A stretch of DNA of 64,000 nucleotides from Austropuccinia psidii (taxonomy: Eukaryota > Basidiomycota > Pucciniomycetes > Pucciniales > Sphaerophragmiaceae). Under the pieces are notes generated by a model that did not search any database, was not told the DNA's origin, and was given only the letters and a program-made list of their open reading frames with translations. Each line of letters opens with the position of its first letter. Within the stretch, counting starts at the first letter, position 1. Shown one piece after another: positions 9,254-20,503 of this stretch. Location: positions 1,213,501-1,277,500 of the forward strand of contig JALGQZ010000013.1 in NCBI GenBank assembly GCA_023105745.1. Reading direction: 5' to 3'. Made by a program: the position numbers and the translations under genes.

Positions 9254-10693
9254 TGTCAGCCTGTGACTCAAAACCAGAGCACAAGCATGACAGCCAAAAT
9301 ACCATAAACCAATGGTATAGCCAAGATACCACCAAAACATGGACCTGAGCCAAATTAGCTCAGAAGGTACCAAACGATAGAGGAAACTCGCCTCTTTCTG
9401 AAAATATAAGTCCCATCACCATAGGACAAGAAATAACAAAGTTATTCCAGCTCAAAGTTATTGCTGAGCATAAACCTTAATTTTCACCTCTCATCTAAAA
9501 TCTAGAAGGAGAGGCTTAACCCCATAAAATGGGTATTCAAAATGAAGCTCTAAGGCAGGGCTATCCAATGGTTCCAGCCAAACTGAGCTAGCACCAATAT
9601 TACTGGAGTTATGATCAAATTCAGGCCAAATAAGGGTGAACAACACATTCACCTCTCATCTAACTTCTACAGTTTTAGTGTGGGATACCTGAAGTGGGGT
9701 ATCTTTGGAAAGAGCACAATCAGGGCTATCAGATGGTGCCACCCACTTCTTCATATCTCAACTATAACAGAAGTTATGAGGCAAACAAGCTCAATACAGC
9801 TTTTTGCCCAAACCACGCCTATGTACAAAAACCTTGCACATGGGATAACTTTGCCATATTTAATGATAGCCATACCAAATTGGGTACCATTGTGTAGAGC
9901 TCATACAGGGCTATCCACCAAACCAACTTTGAGCATGATATCTCAAAAACTGACAGAGTTATGGCTGGTTTAACGTCAAAATCCCACCTGCTGTCATATA
10001 CAGCCTCACCATGGGATAATATCCCATAATCATGAATATGAGGTGTCAAATAGACAAAGAAGCATGTTTTTACTTCAATACCTCATATGTCAGTCAATAC
10101 TGGGGTCCCATACAGTTTTTGTACAGCATTCTATGCGTCATACACGTCAGAATCAGGCTGTGAGGTCCCCAGATGAAAATCTTCACCCTGTATTGGTAAA
10201 AACCGCCCAGATGTGGTTTCAAAACCACATCTGAGCCCAATACAAGCTATACAAGCTGTTTGCAAACCACAAGCCAGTACTAGAAAGTGAAAAAATCTTC
10301 ACTTCCTCTACATGGAAAGGCCTAGCACCCTTTCCACCCCATTTCAGGATAAAAAGGAGGCTTTTCACAGCCAGAATTGTTTCCTCATCCTGCTCTTGAA
10401 TACCCTACGTAGTAAACTGTCCAAAACAATTTTACTCTTGGGTAATAAACACGTATAATTATATATTTTAATTATTGTAGCTCTTATTATAGTAACCCAA
10501 CTGGTAAGATTGCACCCTGGGCTCTCAGTAGCGCTCACCACTACTATAATCCAATAGTAGAACCCCTTAAATATCTTATAAAACATCTTAAACTTCCAAA
10601 ACCCTTATTTTAAATCAATTTTTCTATGTGTCACAGTCATAATTCTAGTTGTAAATACTTTTATTACCACTTCAATATAGACTCAACCTGACC
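9254..10693 (+). repeat. 3' LTR of element A
   Basis: 1440 bp, the same length as the 5' LTR. It ends GACC where the 5' LTR ends GACA, so the terminal CA has mutated after insertion. The TSD GAAAT follows at once at 10694-10698, which fixes the boundary. Confidence 0.95.
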
Positions 10694-10698
10694 GAAAT

Positions 10699-11086
10699 GG
10701 TATTTTAAATTTATTTAAAAACATGAACAAAAAACATAAAAAAGGACTTTTTGGGCCCACAATTGTCCTGGAAAAAAAATCCCAAAATTTTGGCCTTCTG
10801 GTTTTTTATTCTCAAGGCCTTTCCCTTCATAGTTTAAAAAAAATAGTTTTTCTAATGAATTTTTCAAAAAAATAGGCCATTTTTCCAATTTGGCCATAAT
10901 AGAGAAATTGGGAAAAAAGAATTTGGGGACCTTCACATGCCATGTTGGAAAAAATTTGGCAAAAAAAAATTATAAAAATGCTCAAAACTGAGCCTGAGGA
11001 ATTCTTTTCAAAAAAACAAGGCACTTACGTGTGTTGGTCATAAATTGGTAAAAACACATAAGGGCTTACGTGTGTTTACCAACACC
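10699..11086. repeat. Right half and right TIR of the MITE
   Basis: AT-rich sequence ending in the right terminal inverted repeat. The reverse complement shares words such as TTTTGAGC and TTTTTATAATTTTTTTTGC with the left end of the MULE at 16205-16240, so the two elements are related beyond their termini. There is no coding content. Confidence 0.7.
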
Positions 11087-11096
11087 ATAAAATAAA

Positions 11097-12385
11097 CACT
11101 GTTTTGACAATGAGAAAATGATAATAAAATATTAATAGAATCAATACCTCTTCTTAAAATAAAATTATTCATCAGCTCACCAGCTTTAAGTGACCTTTTT
11201 AGATAAATGTATAGAAATTATCATCTATAAATCCCTCAAAATTAGGAAACCCTTTGGCTTGACTTACTTTAAGATTCACCAATATCTTCTATTAATTGAG
11301 CCATGTAATATTTTCTTTTAATACTTGACTTATTTTTCCTATTCTCTGTATATAATACAATGACCCCATGACTAAACACAAAGAGAAGTATTAGTTTTTC
11401 CAATGAGGCCTCATTCCCATTGAATCCCAATTTTGATAGCTCCAAAGTCAATTTTATGGCTGGATCTCTATATTTAAATATTAAAAAAATTTGAAAAAAA
11501 TTATAATCTTAAATAAAGGAAACTAACTTTTGAAAGGATTTATGAGTGGTATAACAGATTTTTTTGAATTTATGACTTCATAAACAAACCAAATCGTTGG
11601 AGGTATATATATAATTGAATGAATTAGTTTTTTAATCTATGAAAGAACTTTTCTGTATTGATATAGTTGAATAGTGAATATTTCTTCTTCCAGGTCAAAA
11701 TAAATATTCAATTCCATGACAAAAATACTTTTAAATTTTATTTATTTAATGAAATAATGATTTTTTTTAATACTTTTTCAAAAATTTAAAGATTTTTTTA
11801 AATATATAATTCTAAATTTTATTTAAAAATAATTTAATTTTTTAAAAAAAATTATTAATAATAATATAATGTAAAAAAAATATATTATTATTATTAAAAA
11901 TTAAATTCCTTTAATAATAATAATATTTATTTATTTCTTTATTTTTTTTGAATTATTTATATTAATTTAGTTTCCAAAAAAAATAATGAAATTTAGTTTA
12001 AATTAATTTTTTTCAAAATTATAAGGTAATTTTTTAATTGAAAATAAAGTAAAAAATATTTTGAATTTTTTTTTTCAATTCTTTTAACTTTATGATATAT
12101 TTAATCTTGATATTTTAAATTTCCATTTTATTCTACTAATTGGATTAGAATGAATTTGATTTTCTCAATTTCATTGAATTTTATTTCATTTTTGATTTTT
12201 TCTATAAATATTATGCATAATTCAAATATTATCTACATCATGACTAGTTTGGTAGCTGTAAGGTAATTTCATTTCACTTGCAAAAAAGAATTTCCTTGTT
12301 GTAACCATCCTTATATCAGATGAGGAAGGCATTTCAATCCATGGATTGAAGAGGATTTATTTAAAGAAAATAGTTTCATTGGCTC
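11097..12385. other. AT-rich intergenic DNA
   Basis: Dominated by A/T runs and ATT/AAT-rich simple sequence (especially 11740-12080). I see no gene, RNA or clear repeat boundary. Confidence 0.5.
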
Positions 12386-13380
12386 TTTTGCATGGGAGAA
12401 GAGGATTTATTTTCTTTAATTCATTTATTATTAAACTATATACCCAAAACCTTTCAACAAGATATTCTGGGATCAACTATTGAAGAGAAGGTTGTCATAA
12501 TGTTATACAGATTGGTTCATGGGAGCTCATATGATATGGTGGGTCATGTATTCAAAGTGGGCAAAGACAAAGAATATCAAGTCTCACAGTAGGTGGTTCA
12601 ATAAATCTTGGTTGTGTTATGTGATTCCACAATCATGTAGGTATTCCATACTGATCACTTTTTTCACCAAATAATAATAATAACTTGGCTGCTTGAATGT
12701 AGTTTTCCAGCTGCTTATAAAGTAGAAAAATGGGATGAGATAAAGAAGACGTTAAGAAAAAGACATGGACTCACAAAACTCCCTGGGGCAATTGATGGGA
12801 TTCAAACTCCAATAATTCCACCAGCAAATGATTAATGTAATTCCTATGTTAATTGAAAGGGTTGGCATTTGATTGTTTTTCAATGCATCATTGATGGTCA
12901 TGGAAATTTTTGTAATGTAATTAATATTCAGAAAATTTGCGAAGTGATAGTATCTGATTTGTAATTTGTCTCAAGGTATATGGAAGCCTGCCTGGGTCAG
13001 TGCATGATATTCATGTATTTTGCAAATCGAAAATTGGGAAAGATCTCATCAATGATGTGGCCAGATTTCTGCCAGATTGTTTACTAATTGGAGATTCAGG
13101 ATATTTCTCAGGACTCCCAATTCTAATAGCTTCAAGTAAACCTGAAGATGAAGAAGGCGCACAATTCAATAGCATTCATTCATAAAAAAGGTTAGAAAAT
13201 TTTTTTCAAAATGATTAATAAAGTAAAAAAAAAATTTTTGTTTGTAGAATTTCTGTTGAGCAGGCATTTGAATCATGGAAGAATTTTTTTTATGTCTTCT
13301 GTCACCACAAGCAATTGTACCACTACATACATGGAAAGTTACAATTTCCTGTATGATATTTCATAACCTATTGAATAGAA
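12386..13380 (+). pseudogene. Harbinger/PIF-type transposase (HARBI1-like nuclease), decayed
   Basis: Fragments in several frames line up in family order. An N-terminal part has EEKVVIMLYRLVHGSSYDMVGHVFKVGK (12392-12590). A second has LRKRHGLTKLPGAIDGIQTP (about 12750-12815), with the first catalytic Asp in AIDG. A third has GWHLIVFQCIIDGHGNF (about 12865-12920). The next, around 13000-13180, has SVHDIHVFCKSKIG and CLLIGDSGYFSGLP, with the second Asp in GDSGY. The last is SVEQAFESWKNFF (about 13255-13300), which supplies the Glu. Stops and frameshifts separate them. PIF/Harbinger elements cut and paste through this RNase H-fold nuclease. I found no TIRs for it. The identification rests on motif order, not on a search. 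Confidence 0.75.
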
Positions 13381-16068
13381 AACTAAAATTGTTTTTACAC
13401 AATTGTAATTTACAAAGCTTTCAAGAGGAAAGGATGGGTTAAAATTAAGAAATGCAGAAAATTTGGGTTAATGATAGGAGTACTGTGAATTATACAGGTT
13501 TTTTAATTTTACAATTAGTAAATATTTTAAGTGTCAATTAGTAATAGATCCCAATTTTTTGAAATGAATACTATTAGTTTGACAATAGATATAATTAGCC
13601 ACAAAAATTATCCTAGAATGATAGTATGTGATATAATGAATTTGGAGATTAGATAAGATAAAAGAAATCATTCAAATTGAAATAATTATTTTTTAGTATA
13701 TAAAAAATAAGTCCTACCTAAAAAGAAAAATTATTTGTTCAAGGAATCAAATTGAGTAAGAATGTTTCCAAATCTTGTAGCTTCTTGTAATTCTTTGGCT
13801 TTTAACTCATTCAATATACAATCTTCAATTCCAAGGTGTCATTTTAACAAAATTATTTCTTCATCTTGAGACTCATTTTTCCTTTGAATGAGTGCCAGAT
13901 GATGCATGATTTTGTGTCTTTTAAGTTTCATATGCTCAATCTCATGCAAACTTTCAAAATAATTTTCATTGATCACTGTGTGAGGCTCATTGCTATTTTG
14001 GAAATTGCGTGATGATAGTTGTGGGCTCATGTAGATTAAATTTGATGTTTTATGAGATAAATAACTATACAAAAGAAAATTCTTAAATGTTAAGGACATT
14101 TACAAGATAAGTTTTTTCTCATTGTAATAATTGGCTTTATGTATCAGAGCCTGGAGCAATATCTAACAAAATACACTAGATATGTTTCATTATATTGGCA
14201 TGGTTTTCTTTTTCAACCTCTTCAACAATACAATATGTTTTTTATTTTGACCAACATCTTGTTTAAATTAGAAATAATATAAACAATATTTAAGTTTTTT
14301 GTTCACTATGATACACCACAAATTAAAATACAGAAATGATTTTTTTGAGAGGAAAATTCAAATACAGACTTTAATTTTTATCTTAAATAATCATAAACGA
14401 CCTTTCATTACTTCCCATTATTCATTCTGTTAAATTGTGAAAGAGATTACCAAACTTTGTTTTATTGAAATGAGACTAAAGGTGCCATATAGTAATCAAT
14501 AAGTAATTCTAATTACTTTGTATTTAAAAAATAAATAATGGCAAAAAGATTTTCCAAGGTATCATTCTTCCAATTGAAAATCTGGTGGCAGCTTATCCAA
14601 TGTAATTCCAGTAATCTCCGACAACATGGCCATGTGGACATGTTCATTTGATCATTTTGTTGACATTCTTCATCATGGATTTGTGTTTCTCATAGGCAAT
14701 TTTCCTCTTCTTTCTCATTCATCAACATCTATCTTTCCTCATCTTGAGACCTTTGCATTCAATATTTACTTCACTGTAACATGAGAATTGACAGCAACAA
14801 AACATTTTGGATATTTGTATTCATGTTATTCATTAAATTGCAATTTTGTCATGTGGTTCCCATGCTTATGATTTATTATTGACTGACTGAATTCTGACAA
14901 CCAATATTCAAGGGGGAAGCAAAATGATGAGCTGCCTTAATACCTTCTGGTTGACTTGGGATATTTTCTTCATCATCTGGCCAATCAGTCATTACCTCTC
15001 ACAATAATATTTCACCAATTTCGCTTCCTGAATGCCCACCTTTTTCACATAAACCATTTGTGCGTAGCTCCATGTCCTCCTGAGCTCTTTATCAATAATC
15101 ATCCATATTTGTTTGAGGAAAATTACCCAATTACATCCCAAACTCACGTGTCCCCCAAGTTTCTAATGTTTATTTCTTTCAGTAACTTGTATACCTGTTA
15201 AGAAAATAAGATTAGTAATTTATCCAAATGATAATTTATTTTGACTCACCTCCATAGTCATATGATGACTCTGAAGTTTAATATATAAGCGACCACCTCC
15301 AGTGGCATTACATTCATCTTTTATATTCTAAATTTTTGAAAACCATTAGTTTTTTTAAGAAATTATCCTATCAAAAACTTCCCCTTGTATATAGTTATTT
15401 AAGCTTTATATTTCCTTTTCAATTTATTTTAAGGAAAGATCATTTATTTGTAAAAATTAATGCTTATGACTTTCATTTGTTTTGAAAGAAAATCCCCAAG
15501 GAATATATCCTGAAGTTGGGATATCAACATTAGCAAAATCAATATGCAAACGTTTTATCATGTACAATAATTTTTGCATGCTTTCTTCATTCCAAAAAAA
15601 AAACCTTTCTGATTACTATCATGAATTTCTTGTGCCAAATGTCTTTCAACTTGCTTTAGCCTTTGTACTTAAGGATTAACCCAATCATTGCCTCTTAAGC
15701 AAACATTCATGCTCTTGTTTTTGGAAATTTAATCATTCTTCTTCATTTTTATGCCTTTTTTTGTCTTTGAGTTGAGGATTGGCTTGCCAAATCCTGATAA
15801 TTAGTTTTAATGATATGATAAGATTCCATTAATGGCTCAATAATTTCATTTGTGAGATTTAAGCTCACTTGAAGTGAGTCATTTTCTTCATGGTTGATCT
15901 GATTCCTATTTATTATTTAATGAAGACATTTTTATTTAGGAAATTGTGAATCAGGAGTAATGTTGGTCATGAGCTAATTTGAAATAGTAATTAATAAATA
16001 AGAAGTTTTTTCTCTCAGACTCAAAAACTAAGAAGAAAAAAATTAACAAATTAAAAAAAATTAAATGG
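13381..16068. other. AT-rich DNA with small uninterpretable ORFs
   Basis: The minus strand has a coiled-coil-like 86-codon frame (14099-13839) and other short open stretches up to about 15950. Harbinger elements often carry a second Myb/coiled-coil gene, so these could be remnants of one, but I cannot recognise a domain. The 9-bp TSD of the MULE ends this stretch. Confidence 0.4.
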
Positions 16069-16077
16069 TTTCAAATA

Positions 16078-16160
16078 GGTTTTGGTAAACACATGTAATC
16101 CCTTAAGTGTTTTTACCAAATTATGACCAAAACATGTAAGTTTATGGTACAAACATATAA
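16078..16160 (+). repeat. Left TIR and subterminal repeat of the MULE
   Basis: GGTTTTGGTAAACACATG is followed by AAGTGTTTTTACCAAA and a further inverted copy of the GGTAAAAACAC word. It is the same terminal family as the MITE at 452-11086. Confidence 0.8.
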
Positions 16161-16671
16161 TTGACCCTTTTTTCTAGAAAAAGAAACAAAAAAAATCCTT
16201 AGGATTAGTTTTGAGCCTTTTTATAATTTTTTTTGCATAATTGTTTTAAACATAGGATTTCAATATCGCCAAAAAGAAAATTTCAATATTTTTTTGCCAA
16301 ATTTCTCGAATTCAACCAATTTAATGAAAATGGCATATATTTTTTTAAAAAAATAAAATTAAAATAAAAATAATCTAAAATGTTCTCACTTATGAATTTC
16401 CTTCAATTTTTTTCTCTTTTTTCAAAAAATGAAGGGTTTTCAATCTTGACAATTAAAAACTAGAAGCTCATAATTTTGGGGAATTTTTTTTGGTGGGACA
16501 AGTGAAGGTGCACAAAGTGTTTTTTTCATGTTTTTTATATGACTATTTTTAAGTACAAAAGTGCCACATGTTTGATAAAAAATGAGACTGAGGTGGGATT
16601 TAAGCAATAAATAGGACTGAGGAGGGGGATAATTGGCACAAATTGTATATATAAAAATCAATCAATCTGAA

Positions 16672-17284
16672 TCAACCTCCAAAATAGTTGGTTTTTTCTG
16701 AGGGGGGAAGGAAGATTAGAAAAATATAACATCCTGTGTTTCTTAAATTTATCTTCCCACCCCATGCCTTGTGGTTGGGCATGAAATTTCCAATTAACAG
16801 TAATGGGGGGACTGGATAAGCTTTAGAAATGATGATATCCAATGTAACAAAATGAGAGTAGCTATCAAAGAAGAAGATTAAAATGGGTGGATTATCATTT
16901 GGAGGACAAAAATAAGGTAAAAAAAGATAAATATTGGACTGTGAAATAACAGAAAACAGTTCTTTGATACTTATTTTCAATTGGATCCCCCATATCAGTG
17001 ATGGACTTCCATTTTCTCTTTGGAGCCTGGACAACATCTTCATACCACTCAATTCTGGTCAAATAAGAGGATAATGGGGGAATTAAAGTGTTCATGGCTT
17101 CATAAAGGTCTTGATTTTTTTGAATTTCTTCAGCCAGGTCACATCTTCCATCATCCCATTGATATTGAGTCTTGTAAATGTAGTAGGATAATTTTCTCTA
17201 TCCACAGCTTCCATCACCCTGGACAATGATGGGCTTGAAGGTGTATTTCAATATAAAATTACGCAGGTCCTCTGATCCAGGTAC
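16672..17284 (-). pseudogene. MULE: C-terminal OTU-like cysteine protease domain, decayed
   Basis: Downstream of a predicted 78-nt intron, the minus strand reads a protein beginning VPGSEDLRNFILKYTFKPI, followed by QGDGSCG (Cys codon near 17205), the D-G-x-C pattern of OTU-type deubiquitinase folds. A stop follows within two codons. A linker in one frame (QDLYEAMNTLIPPL) is followed in another frame by YLFLPYFCPPNDNPPIL and SYSHFVTLDI, where the His probably fills the second catalytic position, and then YPVPPLLL. Fusion of cysteine-protease domains to MULE transposases is known (for example ULP1-like domains in plant MULEs). I recall OTU-like versions in rusts but cannot check this here. Confidence 0.6.
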
Positions 17285-17362
17285 CTGATAAAAATAGGTA
17301 AAAAATGAATAAATATTCAAATTAACAAAAAATATATACATTAAAATTGATCAAAAGCTCAC
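17285..17362 (-). other. Predicted intron between MULE transposase and OTU-like exons
   Basis: On the minus strand the donor GTGAGC (17362-17357) follows the codons for EFSKLF. The acceptor is a T-rich run ending TTTTTATCAG at 17285. It is 78 nt long, AT-rich and GT-AG, as expected of a fungal spliceosomal intron. Confidence 0.6.
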
Positions 17363-18414
17363 AAAGAGCTTGGAGAATTCATCACTTGCGTGATAATTGC
17401 TTTGGAAATTCTCACAGGTCAATCCAATTTCATCACATATCTTCAAACTTGTGGAAGGCTTGTTGGGTTTTATTTGTGAGAATTTACTACCCATTTCTAA
17501 TCTTCTGGACCTTCTAAAGGTGACTCCTGATTTTCCATAGTCATTCAATTCAGTTTCTGAGGGTGGTGGATTTGGTAAGCTTATTGATTTTGATAATGAG
17601 TCCTCAGAATTTTCAGAATCTTCATATAAATCCATTTACATAATTGGAGAGGTTTCAATTCACTGTTATCTTGATGTTGTTGTGCTGGTCACTTTTAATG
17701 GTGGTCTTCCTCTTCTCTTGAATTGACTTTCAATGATTTCAAATATTGAGTGTTCTATTTTATTTTTAATTTTATTCCTGGCTCCTTGAGGTCTTCCACA
17801 AATATTCTTGCATTCTAGTGGTTCTTTATAATAATTATAATCCTCTTGACTCTTGATAATTTGATAAAATGGAAATTTTCCAATAAAAAAATCTTGAAAA
17901 TGTTTGAGAATTGAAGTGATTTCTTCAATTAGTCTTTGAAAAAAAAGGTCTTCCCCATGATCTTCAAATATTTTTTTGGATTCATTCTTTTGTTCTTTAT
18001 TTCTAAACACTTTTATCATCACCTTTATAGCCAGTCTAAGAAGAATATGACAAAGAATCTTACTTGATAAGAAGAAAAAAAATTGATGAGCAAAAGAGTT
18101 CTCACAAGTAAATTCAAACTCCATTTATAATTCAAGTATGATATCTGGAGCCTTTTATTCTTGGAAAATTCATGGTGGGTCTTGTTCTTGAAAGGTATTC
18201 CTTGATAATTGTTGTATTTAGTGGTGCATTTTTCATTGGGGGAAAATTTGGTTTTGAAATTTTCAAAGGCCATCTGAAGGGCATAATTAGATACCTTGCC
18301 ATTGAGAAAACAGATGTTTGGAGGAAAATTCTTGACATGGCCAATCATTTCTTTGAATATTCTTTTGATTATTTCAATAAATTGTTTTCTAAAAGCCATT
18401 TGGAGATCCCTAAC
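17363..18414 (-). pseudogene. MULE transposase: C-terminal core and AT-hook linker
   Basis: The minus strand starts at the TSD of element D and reads RDLQMAFRKQFIEIIKRIF, then FLNGKVSNYALQMAFENF and CTTKYNNYQGIPF. This is the region that follows the SRVEG motif in MULE transposases, ending in a CxxxxxxxGIP segment. A further frame (18124-17666) ends in a basic linker with two GRP-type AT hooks (CGRPQGARNK and RRGRPPLK), likely to bind AT-rich DNA. An acidic, serine-rich stretch follows (17635-17363, EDSENSEDSLSKS). Several frameshifts and stops separate these parts. The first codons continue without a break from the piece at 57416-58163. Confidence 0.72.
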
Positions 18415-18465
18415 TGTAGGATGTGTCTATGAAACTTTTACTATTAATCAACAGTACTATGACGG
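18415..18465 (-). repeat. Outer fragment of the 3' LTR of element D
   Basis: These 51 bp starting TGTAGGATGTGTCTATG match the start of the right-hand LTR at 55490, including ACTATTAATCAACAGTACTA. Element B is inserted directly after it. The rest of this LTR resumes at 36936. Confidence 0.9.
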
Positions 18466-20396
18466 TGTGGGAACTCCTTTTGTTGTGGGATAAATAATAG
18501 GCAGTACCTTGAGGGGGAAATTATTGGTGAGTCTGTTTTGAATTTCAGAATTAGCCAATAACCATGGGTGCTAAGGTGTATTAGCTGCCCCTCTAAATAT
18601 ACTGAAAAAGATACCCTTTTGATGAGATCACAAATCAATTATTTAATTTTGTGGCTTTTCAATTAGAGAATTTTCTTCAGCAGTCTCTATCAGTCTGTCA
18701 ATAAAAGATCACTATGATAATAATGGTAATAGCTAATATTTTTTTTAATAATTTAGGTTTGCTTAACTTTCTTGTTATTGATTATAATTCTTTTTAATGA
18801 ATTCTTCTAGTATTCTTTCTTTCAATACCTGATATATTTTAAATAATATTGTTTAAGATCACTATTAATATTAATAATAATCTTGATAGCTAACTAATAC
18901 TTTTAAAGGTGCTTTAATAATACTATCAATATAGCTTTAATAATTTAAGGGTAAGATAATTCTTTAAGGGTAGTTTTGTTTAATATAAGGGTAAGATATC
19001 AATGATATAATAGTAATATAATACTATTAGTATCAATATAAATATAATCCAATATACCTAAAAGGCTTATGATATAAGGTATAAGGGTAAGATGATATCC
19101 CTTCTATAAATAAGGGTTATTGATAAATTAGATAAGATCACTATTGATAATATCTTTCAACACTACTTCAGCACTACTACTATAATGGTAAGACTATTTA
19201 AATAATATTAAACTCTTTCATTAATATTATAAATATCTTTCATTAATTAATCATAAATAATACTATAAGATACTGAGCCTTGCTACTGATCTTTTTCAAT
19301 ATAAATACTAGATTATCCTACTAGAGAAGGGATGGATTGATCCTCAAGATTATTGTCTGAATCAGAAGCATGGGGGGAAAAACAGGCAGAGAGGCCCTTT
19401 ATTTATACCTTTTGGGCCCTCCATAGAGCCTTCCAAAAACAAGGGACTTAGAAAAAATTCCACCTTGAGACATTTTTGCTGGTGGGTAAATTAAAAATGG
19501 TGTCATTTGATCAAGATATTGCACCATATGTTTGGTTGATTGCACCATTCTGAACCTTATTATTGTCAGTGCACAGCCTTGAGACATTTTTGCTAGTGGT
19601 TAAATTTGGAATGGCGTCATTTGATACAGATATTGCACCATAGGTTTGGTTGATTGCACCATTTTAAAAAACTGTATTCTTATCTCTACTAACCTTATTT
19701 TTCTTCTTCACAGCCTTGAGACATTTTTGCTGGTGGTTAAATTTGGAATGGTGTCATTTGATACAGATATTGCACCATATGTTTGGTTGATTGCACCATT
19801 TTTTTAAAACTGTATTCTTATCTCTACTAACTTTATTTTTCTTCTTCACAGCCTTGATCTGTATTCAGTTGAGTATTTCTCTATGTAAAATTTAATTTGT
19901 AAATAATACCTGTAATGTTTGGTTATGGGAGTTTAAGTGGGGATTGAGTAATTTAACACTATGTTAACTTATATGTAAGTTTTTTTTTTTTATGTCAAGA
20001 CATGTAACACATGATGTTGTAAGAGTAATGGTATCACTTATGTAATATTACACCTGTTTATTCATATTGAATATTTAGACAAGCTGCATTATCTTTAAGC
20101 ATATTCTTGTACCTAGTATAGGGTGTATAGTATCATTTCTCTTCTTTAATCCATGATATCTAGAAAATTATTGACATTATGGGGTTGAGGCAATATGTGA
20201 CTATAGGTAAAATTTGATGTAGATTCCAGTGAAATACTTATTTTTGTTATTTTAATATAATTCTCTTCTTTTTTCAACAATTTCTTTACTTTTATCTTTA
20301 TTTTCTTTATATATATATATATTATTATTATTGATCAAAGTTTTAGCTTTGAAATTGTGGATTTGAACCTTGGAAGAACTGGTATGGAATACCACA
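18466..20396 (-). repeat. 3' LTR of element B
   Basis: 1931 bp, TGTGGGAACTCC to GGAATACCACA in + orientation. It contains three tandem units beginning CCTTGAGACATTTTTGCT at 19463, 19577 and 19714, ending at 19851. Each unit carries two copies of an ATTGCACCAT word. Confidence 0.94.
19463..19851. repeat. Three-copy tandem repeat inside the 3' LTR of B
   Basis: The units are 114, 137 and 138 bp. The same array in the 5' LTR has four units (114, 139, 137 and 139 bp, 35856-36384). The extra or missing copy explains the length difference between the LTRs. Confidence 0.9.
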
Positions 20397-20411
20397 TCCC
20401 CCTCTCCATTT
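20397..20411 (-). promoter_or_regulatory. Polypurine tract of element B
   Basis: On the minus strand AATGGAGAGGGGGA lies directly before the 3' LTR, the expected site for plus-strand priming. Confidence 0.75.
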
Positions 20412-20503
20412 AATGCTGTCCCCAGCATTCAAGGTGATAATCCACTTACTTTTTTCAAAAAACAATCAAACATTTCCCCCCTTTTTTTTGAATAAAAGGA
20501 TTT

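Larger units (their letters stand above)
1000..10693 (+). mobile_element. Element A: full-length Ty3/gypsy chromovirus-like LTR retrotransposon
   Basis: A 9694-bp element on the + strand with two LTRs of exactly 1440 bp and the 5-bp TSD GAAAT (995-999 and 10694-10698). Internal order: leader with predicted intron, gag with two overlapping frames, zinc knuckle, protease, RT, RNase H, integrase, chromodomain-like tail, polypurine tract. Coding capacity is broken by frameshifts near 3135, 6530 and 6850 and by in-frame stops at 4478-4480 and 6992-6994, so this copy is not autonomous. By eye the LTRs differ at only a few percent of sites, which suggests a fairly recent insertion. It lies inside the MITE. 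Confidence 0.96.
452..11086. mobile_element. Non-autonomous MULE-type TIR element (MITE-like), split by element A
   Basis: The left end starts GGTGTTGGTAAAAACACATA. The reverse complement of the right end starts GGTGTTGGTAAACACACGTA, so the termini are inverted repeats. Both ends are flanked by ATAAAATAAA (442-451 and 11087-11096), a 10-bp duplication fitting Mutator-like transposition. Removing element A and one copy of its TSD leaves about 936 bp. It encodes no transposase. The same terminal sequence, in the form GGTTTTGGTAAACACATG, caps the large MULE at 16078, so that family is the likely source of transposase. The interior holds a 21-bp minisatellite on the left and AT-rich sequence on the right. 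Confidence 0.82.

Noticed and set aside
13839..15960. Myb-like partner gene of the Harbinger element
   Set aside because: Open stretches are short and broken, and no SANT/Myb signature is visible.
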